Positions 37,111 to 47,110 are shown, counted from the stretch's first letter. The stretch: DNA of 56,861 nt from SAR202 cluster bacterium (GCA_009392815.1 VFFS01000059.1:1-56861); one strand, 5' to 3'. The notes: generated by a model from the letters alone, not told the origin. Translations and numbers: made by a program.

Positions 37111-38061
37111 TTGGCGATGATAACCATATATACAGACGGAGCCTGTATAGGGAACCCCGGACCGGGAGGTTGGGGAGCTGTCATATTGGGTGACGGCCCC
37201 AAAAGATTCCTTCATGGAAGAGACTTAGACACAACAAACAACCGAATGGAAATTCTGGCGGTTGTTAAAGGTTTAGAAGATCTGTCCGAGAATGCTGATG
37301 TCACGGTGTATTCCGATTCTTCGTATGTTATTAACACGATGACTAAGAACTGGAAAAGAAATAAGAATCAGGATCTCTGGGAGTTGCTTGATAGAGAAGT
37401 TAACAAGAGGAATGTTCAGTGGATTTGGGTCAAAGGACATGCTGGTGACCCTCTTAATGAAGAAGCTGATCATCTTGCCCATTCGGAGGCTGTAGGAAAG
37501 CCTGTTGGTTTTGTTGGGGAAAGTGAGGTAAATGTAATAGGAGAGGTAGAAATGGACCAACAAGATGAAACAGCCATTTCAGGAAAACTGGACACCCTAA
37601 CCCATGTCGATGAGCATGGAGAAGCTCGAATGGTGGATGTTGGTAGTAAGCCTGAAACTGACAGGGTGGCGATTGCAAAAGGATTTGTAAAAATGAAGCC
37701 CCAGACGATTCAACTGGTGAAAGATAACGGGCTTGAAAAAGGAGATGTTTTAGCAGTTGCTCGAGTCTCAGGAGTAATGGCAGCTAAACAAACCGCGAAT
37801 CTTATTCCCCTCTGCCATCCACTACCTTTGACACAGGTGACAATCGATTTTGAACTCGACATGGAGCATTCAACAATATTAATTACGGGAGTCGCAAAAA
37901 CCAGAGGGAAAACTGGGGTTGAGATGGAAGCGTTAACAGCGATATCTGTGGCAGCTCTAACGATTTACGATATGTGTAAAGCTGTTGATCGAGCAATGAG
38001 TATTGGAGCACGTCTTTCCAGTAAAACAGGCGGTCAATCTGGAGATGTATTTTTAGACTAA
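37111..38061 (+). CDS. RNase HI - MoaC fusion protein
   Basis: 316 residues in one open frame. Residues 1-125 are RNase [18 protein letters not shown] with Asp9, Glu47 in NNRMEIL, Asp69 in YSDSS, His110 and Asp120 of the last motif, so the catalytic set is complete. Residues about 158-316 are MoaC (cyclic pyranopterin monophosphate synthase): [11 protein letters not shown] and [23 protein letters not shown] with the conserved residues. MoaC usually stands alone at about 160 residues. An internal GGAGAGG and ATG at codon 148 could also yield free MoaC. The start is TTG (or ATG two codons later). RNase HI removes RNA in RNA-DNA hybrids, a role unrelated to molybdopterin. Confidence 0.93.
   Translation: MAMITIYTDGACIGNPGPGGWGAVILGDGPKRFLHGRDLDTTNNRMEILAVVKGLEDLSENADVTVYSDSSYVINTMTKNWKRNKNQDLWELLDREVNKRNVQWIWVKGHAGDPLNEEADHLAHSEAVGKPVGFVGESEVNVIGEVEMDQQDETAISGKLDTLTHVDEHGEARMVDVGSKPETDRVAIAKGFVKMKPQTIQLVKDNGLEKGDVLAVARVSGVMAAKQTANLIPLCHPLPLTQVTIDFELDMEHSTILITGVAKTRGKTGVEMEALTAISVAALTIYDMCKAVDRAMSIGARLSSKTGGQSGDVFLD
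37540..37554 (+). promoter_or_regulatory. Internal ribosome-binding site and ATG for free MoaC
   Basis: GGAGAGG (37540-37546) is 5 nt before an in-frame ATG (37552, codon 148) exactly at the RNase HI/MoaC junction. It could give a separate 169-residue MoaC with a normal length. The match may also be chance in a purine-rich linker. Confidence 0.5.
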
Positions 38062-38062
38062 A

Positions 38063-39079
38063 TCAGGTCTTTGCAAGATTCTTTTTCTTCGCTAAAGAGC
38101 TCAGAATCTCTAGGATGACTCGGAGAGCGGCCTCTGCGGTAATGTTTGCGGGCCCTTCATAGTCTGGAGCAACTTCTACTACGTCTGCAGCAATCGTTTC
38201 GACGGAGCCGACAATTGTCCTTATAGCTCTAAGCAATTCCACAGATGTAAGTCCTCCTGGCTCTGGAGTGCCGGTAGCTGGAGCAAATGCTGGGTCGAGG
38301 ACATCTATGTCTACGGAAAGATAAATTAATTCGGGACCATCTAGTGCTTCTGAAATTGCGTCGTCCAGTACAGAATCAAAGCCACGTGTTTCAATTTCCG
38401 ACATTTGATGCCATCTCATTCCCTGTTCCTGCATCCAGTCAAATAGTGTATGGGGTGGCCAGTAACCACGTAGTCCAACTTGGACAAAATTTTTTCCTTT
38501 TACAATTCCATCTTCTATAAGTCGTCTCATGGGACTGCTGTGCGATGCTAGGACTCCACCATAAGTTGCGGGGGCTGTGTCAGCATGTGCATCAAAATGG
38601 ACAATGCCTACCTTGCCCCGTCCATAATGATCAGCTACTGCTGTTGCAGAAGGGAGAGTGATGGAATGATCCCCTCCAACTACGATTGGTAGAGCCCCGG
38701 CTTTGAGACAGTCGGAAACCTTGGTTTGGATAGCCTCATGACTTCTTTCAAGTGAACTAGGAGGACAATTAGCATCGCCAAAGTCTGCAACTGAAAGAAC
38801 GTCGGTTGGATATACCTGTAATCCCATATGATATAGATCGTCATTTGGCGCGCCAAAATATCCCGCCTGTCGAATAGCTCTGGGACCGAATCTGGCACCT
38901 GGGCGATTTACGACACCCATGTCAAAAGGTGCCCCCATGATCGCGACGTCTACATCTTGTTCCTTTAGCCCTACAGAAGTCTGTATCAATGGACTCTGTA
39001 GAAAGGTTGAGATACCAACAAAAGACGGCATGTCGGCGTCGGAATTTCTGTATATCGGATCGTCTCCAGGATTTCCCAA
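38063..39079 (-). CDS. Arginase/agmatinase family ureohydrolase
   Basis: A 338-residue binuclear Mn hydrolase. Metal ligands are in GGDHS (135-139), DAHAD (163-167) and SVDIDVLDPAFAPATGTPEPGG (about 255-277). It cleaves a guanidino compound such as agmatine, arginine or guanidinobutyrate to urea plus an amine. The exact substrate is open. The TTG start has AAGGAG 7 nt upstream. It is convergent with the RNase HI-MoaC gene (1 bp apart). Confidence 0.92.
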   Translation of the reverse strand: MGNPGDDPIYRNSDADMPSFVGISTFLQSPLIQTSVGLKEQDVDVAIMGAPFDMGVVNRPGARFGPRAIRQAGYFGAPNDDLYHMGLQVYPTDVLSVADFGDANCPPSSLERSHEAIQTKVSDCLKAGALPIVVGGDHSITLPSATAVADHYGRGKVGIVHFDAHADTAPATYGGVLASHSSPMRRLIEDGIVKGKNFVQVGLRGYWPPHTLFDWMQEQGMRWHQMSEIETRGFDSVLDDAISEALDGPELIYLSVDIDVLDPAFAPATGTPEPGGLTSVELLRAIRTIVGSVETIAADVVEVAPDYEGPANITAEAALRVILEILSSLAKKKNLAKT

Positions 39080-39172
39080 AACTATGCTCCTTGGTAACTT
39101 TTGATTTTGAGTTCGCTAATCGTAGCATTCAAAATTTTTTCGTTTGCCTCCTATATAAGCTAGAGTACGGTT

Positions 39173-40498
39173 ATGATTGCAGATTACCCGGAAGGTGGCA
39201 CAACTCGAATACTAACCCGTTTACTAGGACCGGCTATGGGTTTTCCTTCCTATAGGGTGTTTTGGTTCGGCACATTAGCCTCGGTGTGTGGTTTCCAGGT
39301 GCTAAATTTCGCTCAGTTCTGGGTTGTTCACCGTTTAACAGGCGATCCACTGTTTCTAGGGTGGGTTGGTCTTGCAAACGCGGTTCCCGCAATTGTTTTG
39401 AATCTTTTCGGGGGAGTTTTGGCCGACAGGATGGAGAGACGAAAGCTTATCGCTATAACTCAAACCGTAAACGGTCTAATTATCTTGATTCTCGCAGTTG
39501 TGACTTTTACTGGGGTAGTCCAGGCGTGGCACGTGATACTGCTCGCCTTCTTTGCAGGTGCAGTGAATGCTTTTGATCAACCAGCGAGAATGGCTCTCTA
39601 TCCAATACTTATTGACAGGTCCGTAATGATGAACGCGGTTTCCCTTAACAGTGCGGTCTGGACCGGAACTAGAATCATAGCTCCAGCAGTGGCCGGTTTA
39701 ATTATTACGGTTGTCGGAGAAGGATTCTCTTTTCTTCTATCAGCGATGGGGTTTTTCACTCTCGCTGTGGTTGTTATGCGTTTAAAAATTCCAGATTCAG
39801 TAAAGTCTGAAAGACGGGAAAGGAAGTCGCGATCCGATTTGTCGGAGGGAATTAAATTTATCTTGGGCAACTCGATATTTACATTTTTGATAGCAATAAC
39901 TTTTTTCAATAGTTTTTTTGGAATGTCCGTTATTCCTATGATGCCGGTGTTTGCCGTAGATATTTTGAAGGTTGGAGCAGATGGGCAGGGAGTCATGATG
40001 GGTGTTGGAGGGGTGGGAGCGTTTGCTATCACTCTGATTCTTGGAAGGATACCCAATCTAAGACATAGGGGGATGATGATAGTACTGGGATCTGCTGTAT
40101 TTGGCCTTGCTTTAGTATTACTAGCAGTAAGCTCAAAAGAACTTGGAAATTATCCGTTAGCGGTCCTGTTGATGTTTGTAATGGGGGCGTTTAGCTCTGT
40201 TTACATGATTTCTATCATGAGCTCCCTTCAGCTAATGGTGCCAGACCATATGCGCGGACGAGTGATGGGTTTCTACGGGATGACGTGGAGTATTATGCCT
40301 CTAGGCGCCATGTATACCGGAGCGCTAGCTAAAGTTTTTGCAGATGGTGGTGAGGGCGTACCTATCGCCGTCGCTATTGGAGGCATCCTCTTGTCAGTAT
40401 TTGCGATCGGCCCTGTATTAATGAGTAAAAAAATACGAAATCTAGATGCAATTATCGAGCAAAGGCGAAATATTGGGGAATCCCCTGCGATGGTCTGA
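39173..40498 (+). CDS. MFS transporter, EntS/MFS_3-like 12-helix
   Basis: A 441-residue inner-membrane carrier of about 12 hydrophobic segments. Helices are interspersed with the motif GGVLADRMERRKLI between helices 2 and 3 and a central basic loop (KSERRERKSRSD, about 205-218). It resembles exporters of siderophore-like or drug-like compounds. Substrate unknown. The ATG at 39173 lacks a strong ribosome-binding site; Met22 is a possible alternative start. Confidence 0.83.
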   Translation: MIADYPEGGTTRILTRLLGPAMGFPSYRVFWFGTLASVCGFQVLNFAQFWVVHRLTGDPLFLGWVGLANAVPAIVLNLFGGVLADRMERRKLIAITQTVNGLIILILAVVTFTGVVQAWHVILLAFFAGAVNAFDQPARMALYPILIDRSVMMNAVSLNSAVWTGTRIIAPAVAGLIITVVGEGFSFLLSAMGFFTLAVVVMRLKIPDSVKSERRERKSRSDLSEGIKFILGNSIFTFLIAITFFNSFFGMSVIPMMPVFAVDILKVGADGQGVMMGVGGVGAFAITLILGRIPNLRHRGMMIVLGSAVFGLALVLLAVSSKELGNYPLAVLLMFVMGAFSSVYMISIMSSLQLMVPDHMRGRVMGFYGMTWSIMPLGAMYTGALAKVFADGGEGVPIAVAIGGILLSVFAIGPVLMSKKIRNLDAIIEQRRNIGESPAMV

Positions 40499-40570
40499 GG
40501 ATAAATTCTTAAAGTAGTTGATATGCTTCCATCAGGATTATGAGAATAACTACCTTTCAAAGGAGAAATC

Positions 40571-41095
40571 ATGGATTTTAGAGAGATACTCAAGCTTCAA
40601 CTAGAAGAATATGACCGTGAGCTAAAACGATTGGTAAGTGGTTTAACCGACGAAGAAAGAAGAGAGATGCCATCCGAGGCATCTCATCATATTGATTTTG
40701 CTCTGTGGCATGCGAGTCGTGCAGAGGATGTTTTGTTAAATGTTGGTGCTAGGGAAACAGATCAGCTCTGGGTACAGAATGGTTGGCATGAGAGGTTTGA
40801 AATACCGGCGCGAGATCTTGGTGTTGGATACTCTGCAGAACAGGTTAGGGGTATGCCATCTACTCCAATCGACCTGTTACTGGAATATCATGAAGCCTGT
40901 AGAGAACAAACCCTTGACTACATCTCTCAAGTAGATTCCATTGAACTAGATAAAAGATGTCCTTTTGAGGCACTTCATCGACAACTTCCTGATATCACCA
41001 AAGGAGGAGTTCTTGCTCACATAGTTGTAGAAACCTCTCAGCATCTTGGTCAAATAGGATATATTCGAGGGATTTTGAGGGGCATTAATAACTGA
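40571..41095 (+). CDS. DinB-like metal-binding four-helix protein
   Basis: A 174-residue protein of the DinB/YfiT-like superfamily. The metal-binding His set is suggested by HHIDFALWH (39-47) and the C-terminal HIVVETSQHLGQIGY. Members act as thiol-dependent transferases (with mycothiol, bacillithiol or related thiols) or are of unknown function. A clear AAAGGAG precedes the ATG. It stands alone, 72 bp behind an MFS gene, and is convergent with the next one. Confidence 0.82.
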   Translation: MDFREILKLQLEEYDRELKRLVSGLTDEERREMPSEASHHIDFALWHASRAEDVLLNVGARETDQLWVQNGWHERFEIPARDLGVGYSAEQVRGMPSTPIDLLLEYHEACREQTLDYISQVDSIELDKRCPFEALHRQLPDITKGGVLAHIVVETSQHLGQIGYIRGILRGINN

Positions 41096-41149
41096 GCACT
41101 AGAAAAATGTAATTTAACCTTTGTCCAGGATTTATCTTTAGGCGTTTTT

Positions 41150-42148
41150 TTACTTGAAGGCGCCTACTATGTCCTGTTCTATTTGCTCCAATTGTTCCGT
41201 ATCTCCAGTTGATATTCCACCGAACATTATTTCGTCGACGCCTGCTTCAACAAATTCTGCTATGCGTTCAATGACATAATCGCGGGAACCAGCAACAGAA
41301 CCAGAATCTTCTGGGGAGAGAAGCTTGCCGGCGAAATTTCCGTGACTAGGGTCGGAGGCTCGGTAACCCAACCGTTTTATAAACTCTTCAGCTTCTTTTT
41401 GGTTGTTGGTTATCTTTATGGGCATGAGCAAGGAATGTTTTATATCTGAAGGATCTCTGCCCACGTTCTCACAGTGTGTTTCCAACACTCCGACTTTGTG
41501 GTGGTATAGATCAAGAGACATCCCCCTACCAGACCAGCCGTCGATATTTAGGATATCTCCGTATTTTGCGAGGGTGCGGAGAGTTCTCTTTTCACCGGTT
41601 CCCCCTACCAATATGGGTACGTGGGGATCGCGGTAACACGATGGAGACAAGGGAGCATCCTCTAAGTTGTAATACCTGCCCGAGTAGTTGACAGGTTCCT
41701 CGGATGTAAAAAGAAGCCTAATCAACTCGCAAGCCTCTTCAAAGCGATCGGATCTTTCTCGCAACGACGGGAATGTCCAACCATAAGCCTCATGCTCTCG
41801 TGCGAACCAAGCTGCACCCAACGATAAAATGAATCTTCCTTTGGAAGCCTGGTCTATTGTCGAGGCCATTTTGGCGACTAGAGCTGGATTACGGTAGGTG
41901 TTCCCAAGGACAAGGTGACCTATCTCTAGTTTTTCCGTCATTCCAGCTGCAATGGCAGCGAGAGTGAAGCCTTCAAAGGCTGTGCCTTGTTCCTGATCAC
42001 GCTGACCACCAGGTGATCCTGGAGAAGGTGGAAGAAAATGATCCGCGAACCAAAGGCTGTTCCAGCGACCCTCTTCAAGAGTTTCAATGGAAGATTTAAT
42101 CTTCTCCCAGTCAGTGTTGTAGCAACTTACCTGCACGCCGAACTTCAT
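41150..42148 (-). CDS. LLM class flavin/F420-dependent oxidoreductase
   Basis: A 332-residue luciferase-like TIM barrel. The core pattern is SLWFADHFLPP (His), LEIGHLVLGNTYRNPALVAKMA, ILSLGAAWFAREHEAYG, and VPILVGGTGEKRTLRTLAKYGD, the last common to F420-dependent members. It is smaller than the other three luciferase-like genes here and belongs to a different branch. Cofactor (FMN or F420) cannot be settled by eye. The ATG has AGGAATG upstream. Confidence 0.88.
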   Translation of the reverse strand: MKFGVQVSCYNTDWEKIKSSIETLEEGRWNSLWFADHFLPPSPGSPGGQRDQEQGTAFEGFTLAAIAAGMTEKLEIGHLVLGNTYRNPALVAKMASTIDQASKGRFILSLGAAWFAREHEAYGWTFPSLRERSDRFEEACELIRLLFTSEEPVNYSGRYYNLEDAPLSPSCYRDPHVPILVGGTGEKRTLRTLAKYGDILNIDGWSGRGMSLDLYHHKVGVLETHCENVGRDPSDIKHSLLMPIKITNNQKEAEEFIKRLGYRASDPSHGNFAGKLLSPEDSGSVAGSRDYVIERIAEFVEAGVDEIMFGGISTGDTEQLEQIEQDIVGAFK

Positions 42149-42301
42149 AATGTTTCATTCCTGTGGATTCTTAGTAGGTGTCGTCGGGGTTATAGTAGCA
42201 GCCTTTCGAATCAGAGTATCGCGATATTCCTAAGATTGAGTGTTAGTATGCATCGTCAAACAGCGATAGTTTTGTAATTTGGAACACAAGTGAGCGATTG
42301 A

Positions 42302-43288
42302 ATGTCTCAACGGATACTTCCTAACGATCCTAGAATTAAGTGGCTTGGCGTTATATCCCTTGACTCCAATGATGAATATGTCATGCCTTGGAGAATTCCC
42401 TACAAAGAAATTGATTTGTACAACATCGATCTCATGGGTAGGGCCGCGATGCCTGCGGGAGTCCGATTAACTTTTAGAAGTGATGCAAATAAACTGGCAT
42501 TCAGTTGTGATTCTCATAAGGATAGAAGTCCTGCTGATTTGTTTATTGATGGGGAATATTTTGGATCAGAAGCCACAGAAAATAGAGAAGTATTTCAATT
42601 TGTTGGGCTTCCACCTCATAAAAAGGAGATAGAGTTGTGGCTGCCACAATATGGGGAATTTAAGTTTAAGGGATTGGAGATACCAGACGATTCCTCACTG
42701 TATGCATCCGACGCCCGAAAACTTACAAAATGGGTTACTTACGGTAGTTCTATAACCCAATGTCGTGATGCCGATTCTCCTAGCTTAACCTGGCCGTCCA
42801 TCGTATCCCGCAACCGTGGGTTGGATCTTACTTGTCTCGGGTATGCGGGACAGTGCCATCTCGACCCTTTGATAGCGAGAGTAATTAGGGATGCAGATGC
42901 GGACCTTATATCTCTCTGCCTAGGGATTAATGTGTACACGAATCCCTCAATGAATGAGAGAACATTTGGGCCCAATATCGTTGGGTTCATAAAGATAATA
43001 CGCGAGAAGCACCCTCTGACTCCCATTGTTGTGTTTTCTCCAATTTATTCTCCCGGAAGAGAAGAAACAGCCAATGTTGTTGGATTTACACTCGAAGGCA
43101 TGCGAGAGGAAATAAGAAGGTCGGTAGATATCCTTGGCAGTAATGGGGATAACAATATCTATTATTTCAATGGCCTTGATATCTTAGGTGCGGACAGCTC
43201 TCACTTATTGCACGATGGTCTTCATCCGAACACAGAAGGTTATCGATTAATGGCAAAAAGTATAACCAAAATGTTGGGCTCTATTTAG
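42302..43288 (+). CDS. SGNH/GDSL-type hydrolase with N-terminal jelly-roll-like domain
   Basis: 328 residues. The N-terminal ~135 residues look like a beta-rich CE2-type accessory domain. The SGNH part follows: block I YGSSIT with the nucleophile Ser150, block II GYAGQC, block III GINVYTN and block V DGLHPNTEGY with Asp and His. It should be an esterase or acetylhydrolase acting on an acylated sugar or similar; no signal peptide is seen. Substrate unknown. It begins 153 bp from the divergent monooxygenase gene; the ribosome-binding site is weak. Confidence 0.85.
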   Translation: MSQRILPNDPRIKWLGVISLDSNDEYVMPWRIPYKEIDLYNIDLMGRAAMPAGVRLTFRSDANKLAFSCDSHKDRSPADLFIDGEYFGSEATENREVFQFVGLPPHKKEIELWLPQYGEFKFKGLEIPDDSSLYASDARKLTKWVTYGSSITQCRDADSPSLTWPSIVSRNRGLDLTCLGYAGQCHLDPLIARVIRDADADLISLCLGINVYTNPSMNERTFGPNIVGFIKIIREKHPLTPIVVFSPIYSPGREETANVVGFTLEGMREEIRRSVDILGSNGDNNIYYFNGLDILGADSSHLLHDGLHPNTEGYRLMAKSITKMLGSI

Positions 43289-43355
43289 AGGACTTGATGG
43301 TCATATATAACCAATAACCTATAGTCCAATATGTAGAAATGGTAGCAATCTACAG

Positions 43356-45878
43356 CTATCTATTTCCTATAAGTCGTCGAGCCGCTGCACCGGATTTTTC
43401 AAGGGCATCAATTTCCGATAATGAATATCCGAGCTCGGATAAAATTTCCTCATTATGCTGACCAAAACTCGGACCAGAAAACTCTGGAAGTTTGGAGTGC
43501 CTGGATAGGCGCCAAGTAGGGCGTGCCGTGAGGTGGTTACCCTTCACATCATGTTTTACGGTAATAAAGTTATCCCTGTAAATAGAATGAGGGTCTTTAA
43601 CCAGTAATAGTGCACTTTGCACGGGGGCGGCTGTTACTTCTTCTTTCTGGAGGAGTTTTGCGATCTCATAAGCGTCTTTTGTGGAGGTCCATTCTGAGAT
43701 CGTTTCATCTATAAGTTTCTGGTTGGCGAGCCTTCCCTCTACTGTGGAATAGATGCTGTTGTAAAGTCTGGAATCGTCAATTATTTCAGTAAGTGACATC
43801 CACTCTTCGTCTGACCGACAGTCGATAGCTACCCATCGATCTGTCACAGTATCAATAGTTTGAGTTTCCAAATCCTCATCGTCATTTGGAAAAATGCTCA
43901 ATATAGGCCTGGGTGTAACATCAGGCAGGCATGGGTAAGTGTCGTGAGGGGCATATCCGCTGCGTTTGTTGCCTGTTCTTGTTGGAATGCTGCAGCCTAA
44001 CCCTTCAGCAACTATGTATTCGCCAATAAGGCCGGTCACCCCGTCTCGCTGTGGCAATAGGCAATAGCAGCCTTTTCCAGTGATCACCTTGTTAATTAGA
44101 GCCGCAACTGCGGCTGCCGCACATGTTGCACCCGCGATTGGGTCACCATAGGAAATTCCAGATTTATGAGGGGCATCGTTTTCATAACCTTGAAGTGATA
44201 CCAGACCTCCCATTTGCTCTATAGTTGGTCCAAATCCGACTCTAGATGCATCGGGGCCTTGGTGTCCAAACCCAGGCATCGATATGTAAACGATGTTGGG
44301 ATTAAGCTTACTTACTTCGGTATACCCTAATCCATTCCTATCTGCTACTCCGGAAGACCAGTTTTCCACGAAAACATCCGCGGTTTTAATTAAACGCTTC
44401 AATGCCTGCATTCCAGATTTTTTCTTGAAGTCCAGTGTGAGGCTTCTTTTTCCTCGGTTATATTCATTGAAATAGCTTGAGAGGTTAATAGCTGGTGCTG
44501 TGCGATTTCCTCCTGCGGTTCGAACAGGATCAGGAAAGGTCGGGCCTTCTATTTTTATTACGTCGGCTCCCATATCTGCTAGAAAGCGCATGGCGTAGGG
44601 TCCCGACCAAACCTGTGTCATATCTACGACCTTAATGTTTTCGAGCGGAAGGTTTTTACGTGTCGCAAAGACATTAATATGGGCTGATTTTTTGGTCGCC
44701 TTAGGAATCAGCGACTCCGAAAAAATTTCCTTAGTATGTTGTCCAACCAACGGAGCGCTGGTAAAGCTCCCCTTATCGGGCTCTGATTTGGGATTTTCGG
44801 GGTCGAGAGTAAACCATACTGGTCCAGAAGGTATCGGGTGGTTTCCTAGAACCGGATGATTTACTTCTTGCCAGAAACCTGTTTCCTTGAGGTGGGGCCA
44901 TTCGAGTAGTTCTGCTGGATTGGGAATCATGGCAAAAGGAGCACGGTAATCGTTTGCGATTTCAAAAATTTCTTGGGCTGTGTGTTCCATAGTGAAATTT
45001 GGGACCAAAATTCTAAGTAATTCATCTGCTTCTGGTGACCACGCACTGTCTATGAACAGAGGATCACTCTTCATGTCCGATAACCCCATAACGTCAAGAA
45101 CTGAGTGAGTCTGCCTAGGCATTGAGGCGACACCGATCCAGCCATCCTTGCAAGGGTGAACTCCCCAAAGGGCTCTTGGGTTATTTCCTCCTCGTTGTTG
45201 GTCTCCTCCATACCAAAGAGCAACTGGTCCTGCGCCCTCCAGAGTGGCAGTCTGAACTTCTTGTATTGATATATCCACAATGTCACCAATACCAGTTTTA
45301 GTGGCGGAATATATTGCGGTCAAAAGGCCTCCGAAAGCATGGAGACTTGCCTGCATGTGAGCCTGGTGTCCGGCGGTTAGTAATGGTGGTTTATCTGCAT
45401 CCCCTGTCAGAGACATCTGTCCTCCGGAGGCATATGCTGTGAGAGCACTAGTTCGCCATTGAGAATAGGGCCCTGTCTGTCCGAAAGGAGTTACTTGGAC
45501 AACTGATAGAGCGGGCTGGAACTCAGAGAGAGATACAAGATCAAGTCCAAAAGATGCGAGTTCTCCGGGTCTATATCCATCTATAACGCCATCTGAACTT
45601 AAAACGAGATCTGTTGCCTTAGCAATGTCTTCAGGATCCTCAAAATCGAGAACAACAGATCGTTTCCCTGTGCCCAAGTATGCAAAAAGTATGCTCTCAT
45701 TCGGATCTGAGGACTTTTTTACATTAGGAAAGGGCGGCATGTGACGAACAAGATGCCCACCGGGAGGCTCGACAGTTATTACATCAGCACCGTAAGCAGC
45801 GAGCAATCGTCCGACATTCGCGGTGGCAACGTCAGTCCCTAGTTCTATTATTCGCAGGTTACTGAGAATTTGGCTCAT
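43356..45878 (-). CDS. Double-length CaiB/BaiF CoA-transferase fusion, one active-site Asp
   Basis: 840 residues, two complete class III CoA-transferase units in tandem (about 1-385 and 412-840). Each has the LxxYGADVIxVE/IKIE CoA-site motif. The N-terminal unit has His174 where the catalytic Asp should be (AGHQAHMQ), while the C-terminal unit has Asp579 in YGDPIAG. The final segment is the usual FGQHNEEILSELGYS. It corresponds to a fused version of the inactive-plus-active pair encoded at 31-34 kb, in the same order. Substrate unknown. It lies 17 bp downstream of the enolase-superfamily gene, in an operon with it and a luciferase-like monooxygenase. Confidence 0.93.
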   Translation of the reverse strand: MSQILSNLRIIELGTDVATANVGRLLAAYGADVITVEPPGGHLVRHMPPFPNVKKSSDPNESILFAYLGTGKRSVVLDFEDPEDIAKATDLVLSSDGVIDGYRPGELASFGLDLVSLSEFQPALSVVQVTPFGQTGPYSQWRTSALTAYASGGQMSLTGDADKPPLLTAGHQAHMQASLHAFGGLLTAIYSATKTGIGDIVDISIQEVQTATLEGAGPVALWYGGDQQRGGNNPRALWGVHPCKDGWIGVASMPRQTHSVLDVMGLSDMKSDPLFIDSAWSPEADELLRILVPNFTMEHTAQEIFEIANDYRAPFAMIPNPAELLEWPHLKETGFWQEVNHPVLGNHPIPSGPVWFTLDPENPKSEPDKGSFTSAPLVGQHTKEIFSESLIPKATKKSAHINVFATRKNLPLENIKVVDMTQVWSGPYAMRFLADMGADVIKIEGPTFPDPVRTAGGNRTAPAINLSSYFNEYNRGKRSLTLDFKKKSGMQALKRLIKTADVFVENWSSGVADRNGLGYTEVSKLNPNIVYISMPGFGHQGPDASRVGFGPTIEQMGGLVSLQGYENDAPHKSGISYGDPIAGATCAAAAVAALINKVITGKGCYCLLPQRDGVTGLIGEYIVAEGLGCSIPTRTGNKRSGYAPHDTYPCLPDVTPRPILSIFPNDDEDLETQTIDTVTDRWVAIDCRSDEEWMSLTEIIDDSRLYNSIYSTVEGRLANQKLIDETISEWTSTKDAYEIAKLLQKEEVTAAPVQSALLLVKDPHSIYRDNFITVKHDVKGNHLTARPTWRLSRHSKLPEFSGPSFGQHNEEILSELGYSLSEIDALEKSGAAARRLIGNR

Positions 45879-45895
45879 TTTTCCGCTCTTAAAAT

Positions 45896-47110
45896 TTATA
45901 GAACTATTTTGTCTTCATTGTGACTGTATTTTCTTCGAAATATCTCTTCATCTACATTTAGACCCAGTCCAGGTGCATCAGCAATCTTATAGACTCCATT
46001 TTTAAATGTGAATTCGTCATTTTCGTATACATTTGGGGCTATGCGTTCATCCTCCAGTGATATAAAACCTTTAGAGGAGGCACCGTATATTAGGGCAGCT
46101 CGGGTTCCAAAGTTCCCATTTCCAAAGCAGTGTGGTTGGGACACGACGTTGGTTCCTTCCAATTGATCTTCAATTTGTTTCCACCGGAAAAATCCTTGAG
46201 AGACTATGTCGGGTTGATAACCATCAAAGACCCCTTCCTCTGCCATGTCCATGTAAACATAGCCGATTGGATCTCTGTCTACCTCGCCACAAACCAATAA
46301 AGCATTTGATCCCAAGCGTTCCTGTATCTTTCGGAGTTCCCTGTATTGTTCAAGTGAAGGTGGAATCATTTCCTCAAGCCATCCCAAGTTCGCTGGGAGA
46401 GTCTCTTTAATAAAAAATTCAAGCAGGTCTAGCCTGTTCTCATACCCAAAGTTCGCATCCACGTAGAGAACGGTTTCTGGGCCAACGGCCTCCCTGATTG
46501 CGTTGACGACGTCGGCGTCTCTCTGTGCTCCGGATTTTGGGGACATCCATCTGCCTCCCCGACCAACTTTGATTTTCATTTGGCGCCATCCGAGGGAATA
46601 AGCTTCCCTGGCTTCGTCTACAACTGAGGCAACACCGTTACTCAAAGTATCGGGATTACGTAGGTCTTGGAAATACAGAGTGGTGTCGTAAGCGGGAACT
46701 TCATCTCTAACCTTCCCGCCAAGGAGGTCAACAGCGGAAACTCCTAACTCCCTCCCAGCTAGATCGTAGGCTAGTATGCTCATCCATCCATTCTCTCTGA
46801 ATGCTCGTCCAGGTCCTGGTTTTGGTTTAATCACTCTTCCATTGGAAACTTCCAACAAGTCGCATATACGAATTCCGAGAAAAACCTCTTTGAGAATTGT
46901 CAGTAAGTCGTCTACAGAATTCCCTCCGAGGTTGGATAGGAAAGTATTCGCTATTGTTAAACCTTCGATCCCTCCGTCTGTTTTTGCACGGACCAGCCAT
47001 TCAATACCAGATATTCCGTGACCGGTATTTCTCGCATTTCTCCCTATTTCGTGCGGAAAATATGCAGGAATAGGAGTGACACTTATCTCAGTTATCTTCT
47101 GAGAAACCAT
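45896..47110 (-). CDS. Enolase-superfamily enzyme (mandelate racemase/muconate lactonising type)
   Basis: A 404-residue enzyme with an N-terminal capping domain and C-terminal barrel. Candidate catalytic Lys179 and Lys181 lie in QMKIKVG, metal ligands follow in VDANFGYEN (Asp218), WLEEM (Glu246/247) and CGEVD (Glu276), and SQPHCFGNGN has the barrel His. It abstracts a proton next to a carboxylate to dehydrate or racemise an acid. The substrate is not known. AAAGGAG precedes the ATG. It lies between a luciferase-like monooxygenase and the CoA-transferase fusion on one strand. Confidence 0.9.
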   Translation of the reverse strand: MVSQKITEISVTPIPAYFPHEIGRNARNTGHGISGIEWLVRAKTDGGIEGLTIANTFLSNLGGNSVDDLLTILKEVFLGIRICDLLEVSNGRVIKPKPGPGRAFRENGWMSILAYDLAGRELGVSAVDLLGGKVRDEVPAYDTTLYFQDLRNPDTLSNGVASVVDEAREAYSLGWRQMKIKVGRGGRWMSPKSGAQRDADVVNAIREAVGPETVLYVDANFGYENRLDLLEFFIKETLPANLGWLEEMIPPSLEQYRELRKIQERLGSNALLVCGEVDRDPIGYVYMDMAEEGVFDGYQPDIVSQGFFRWKQIEDQLEGTNVVSQPHCFGNGNFGTRAALIYGASSKGFISLEDERIAPNVYENDEFTFKNGVYKIADAPGLGLNVDEEIFRRKYSHNEDKIVL

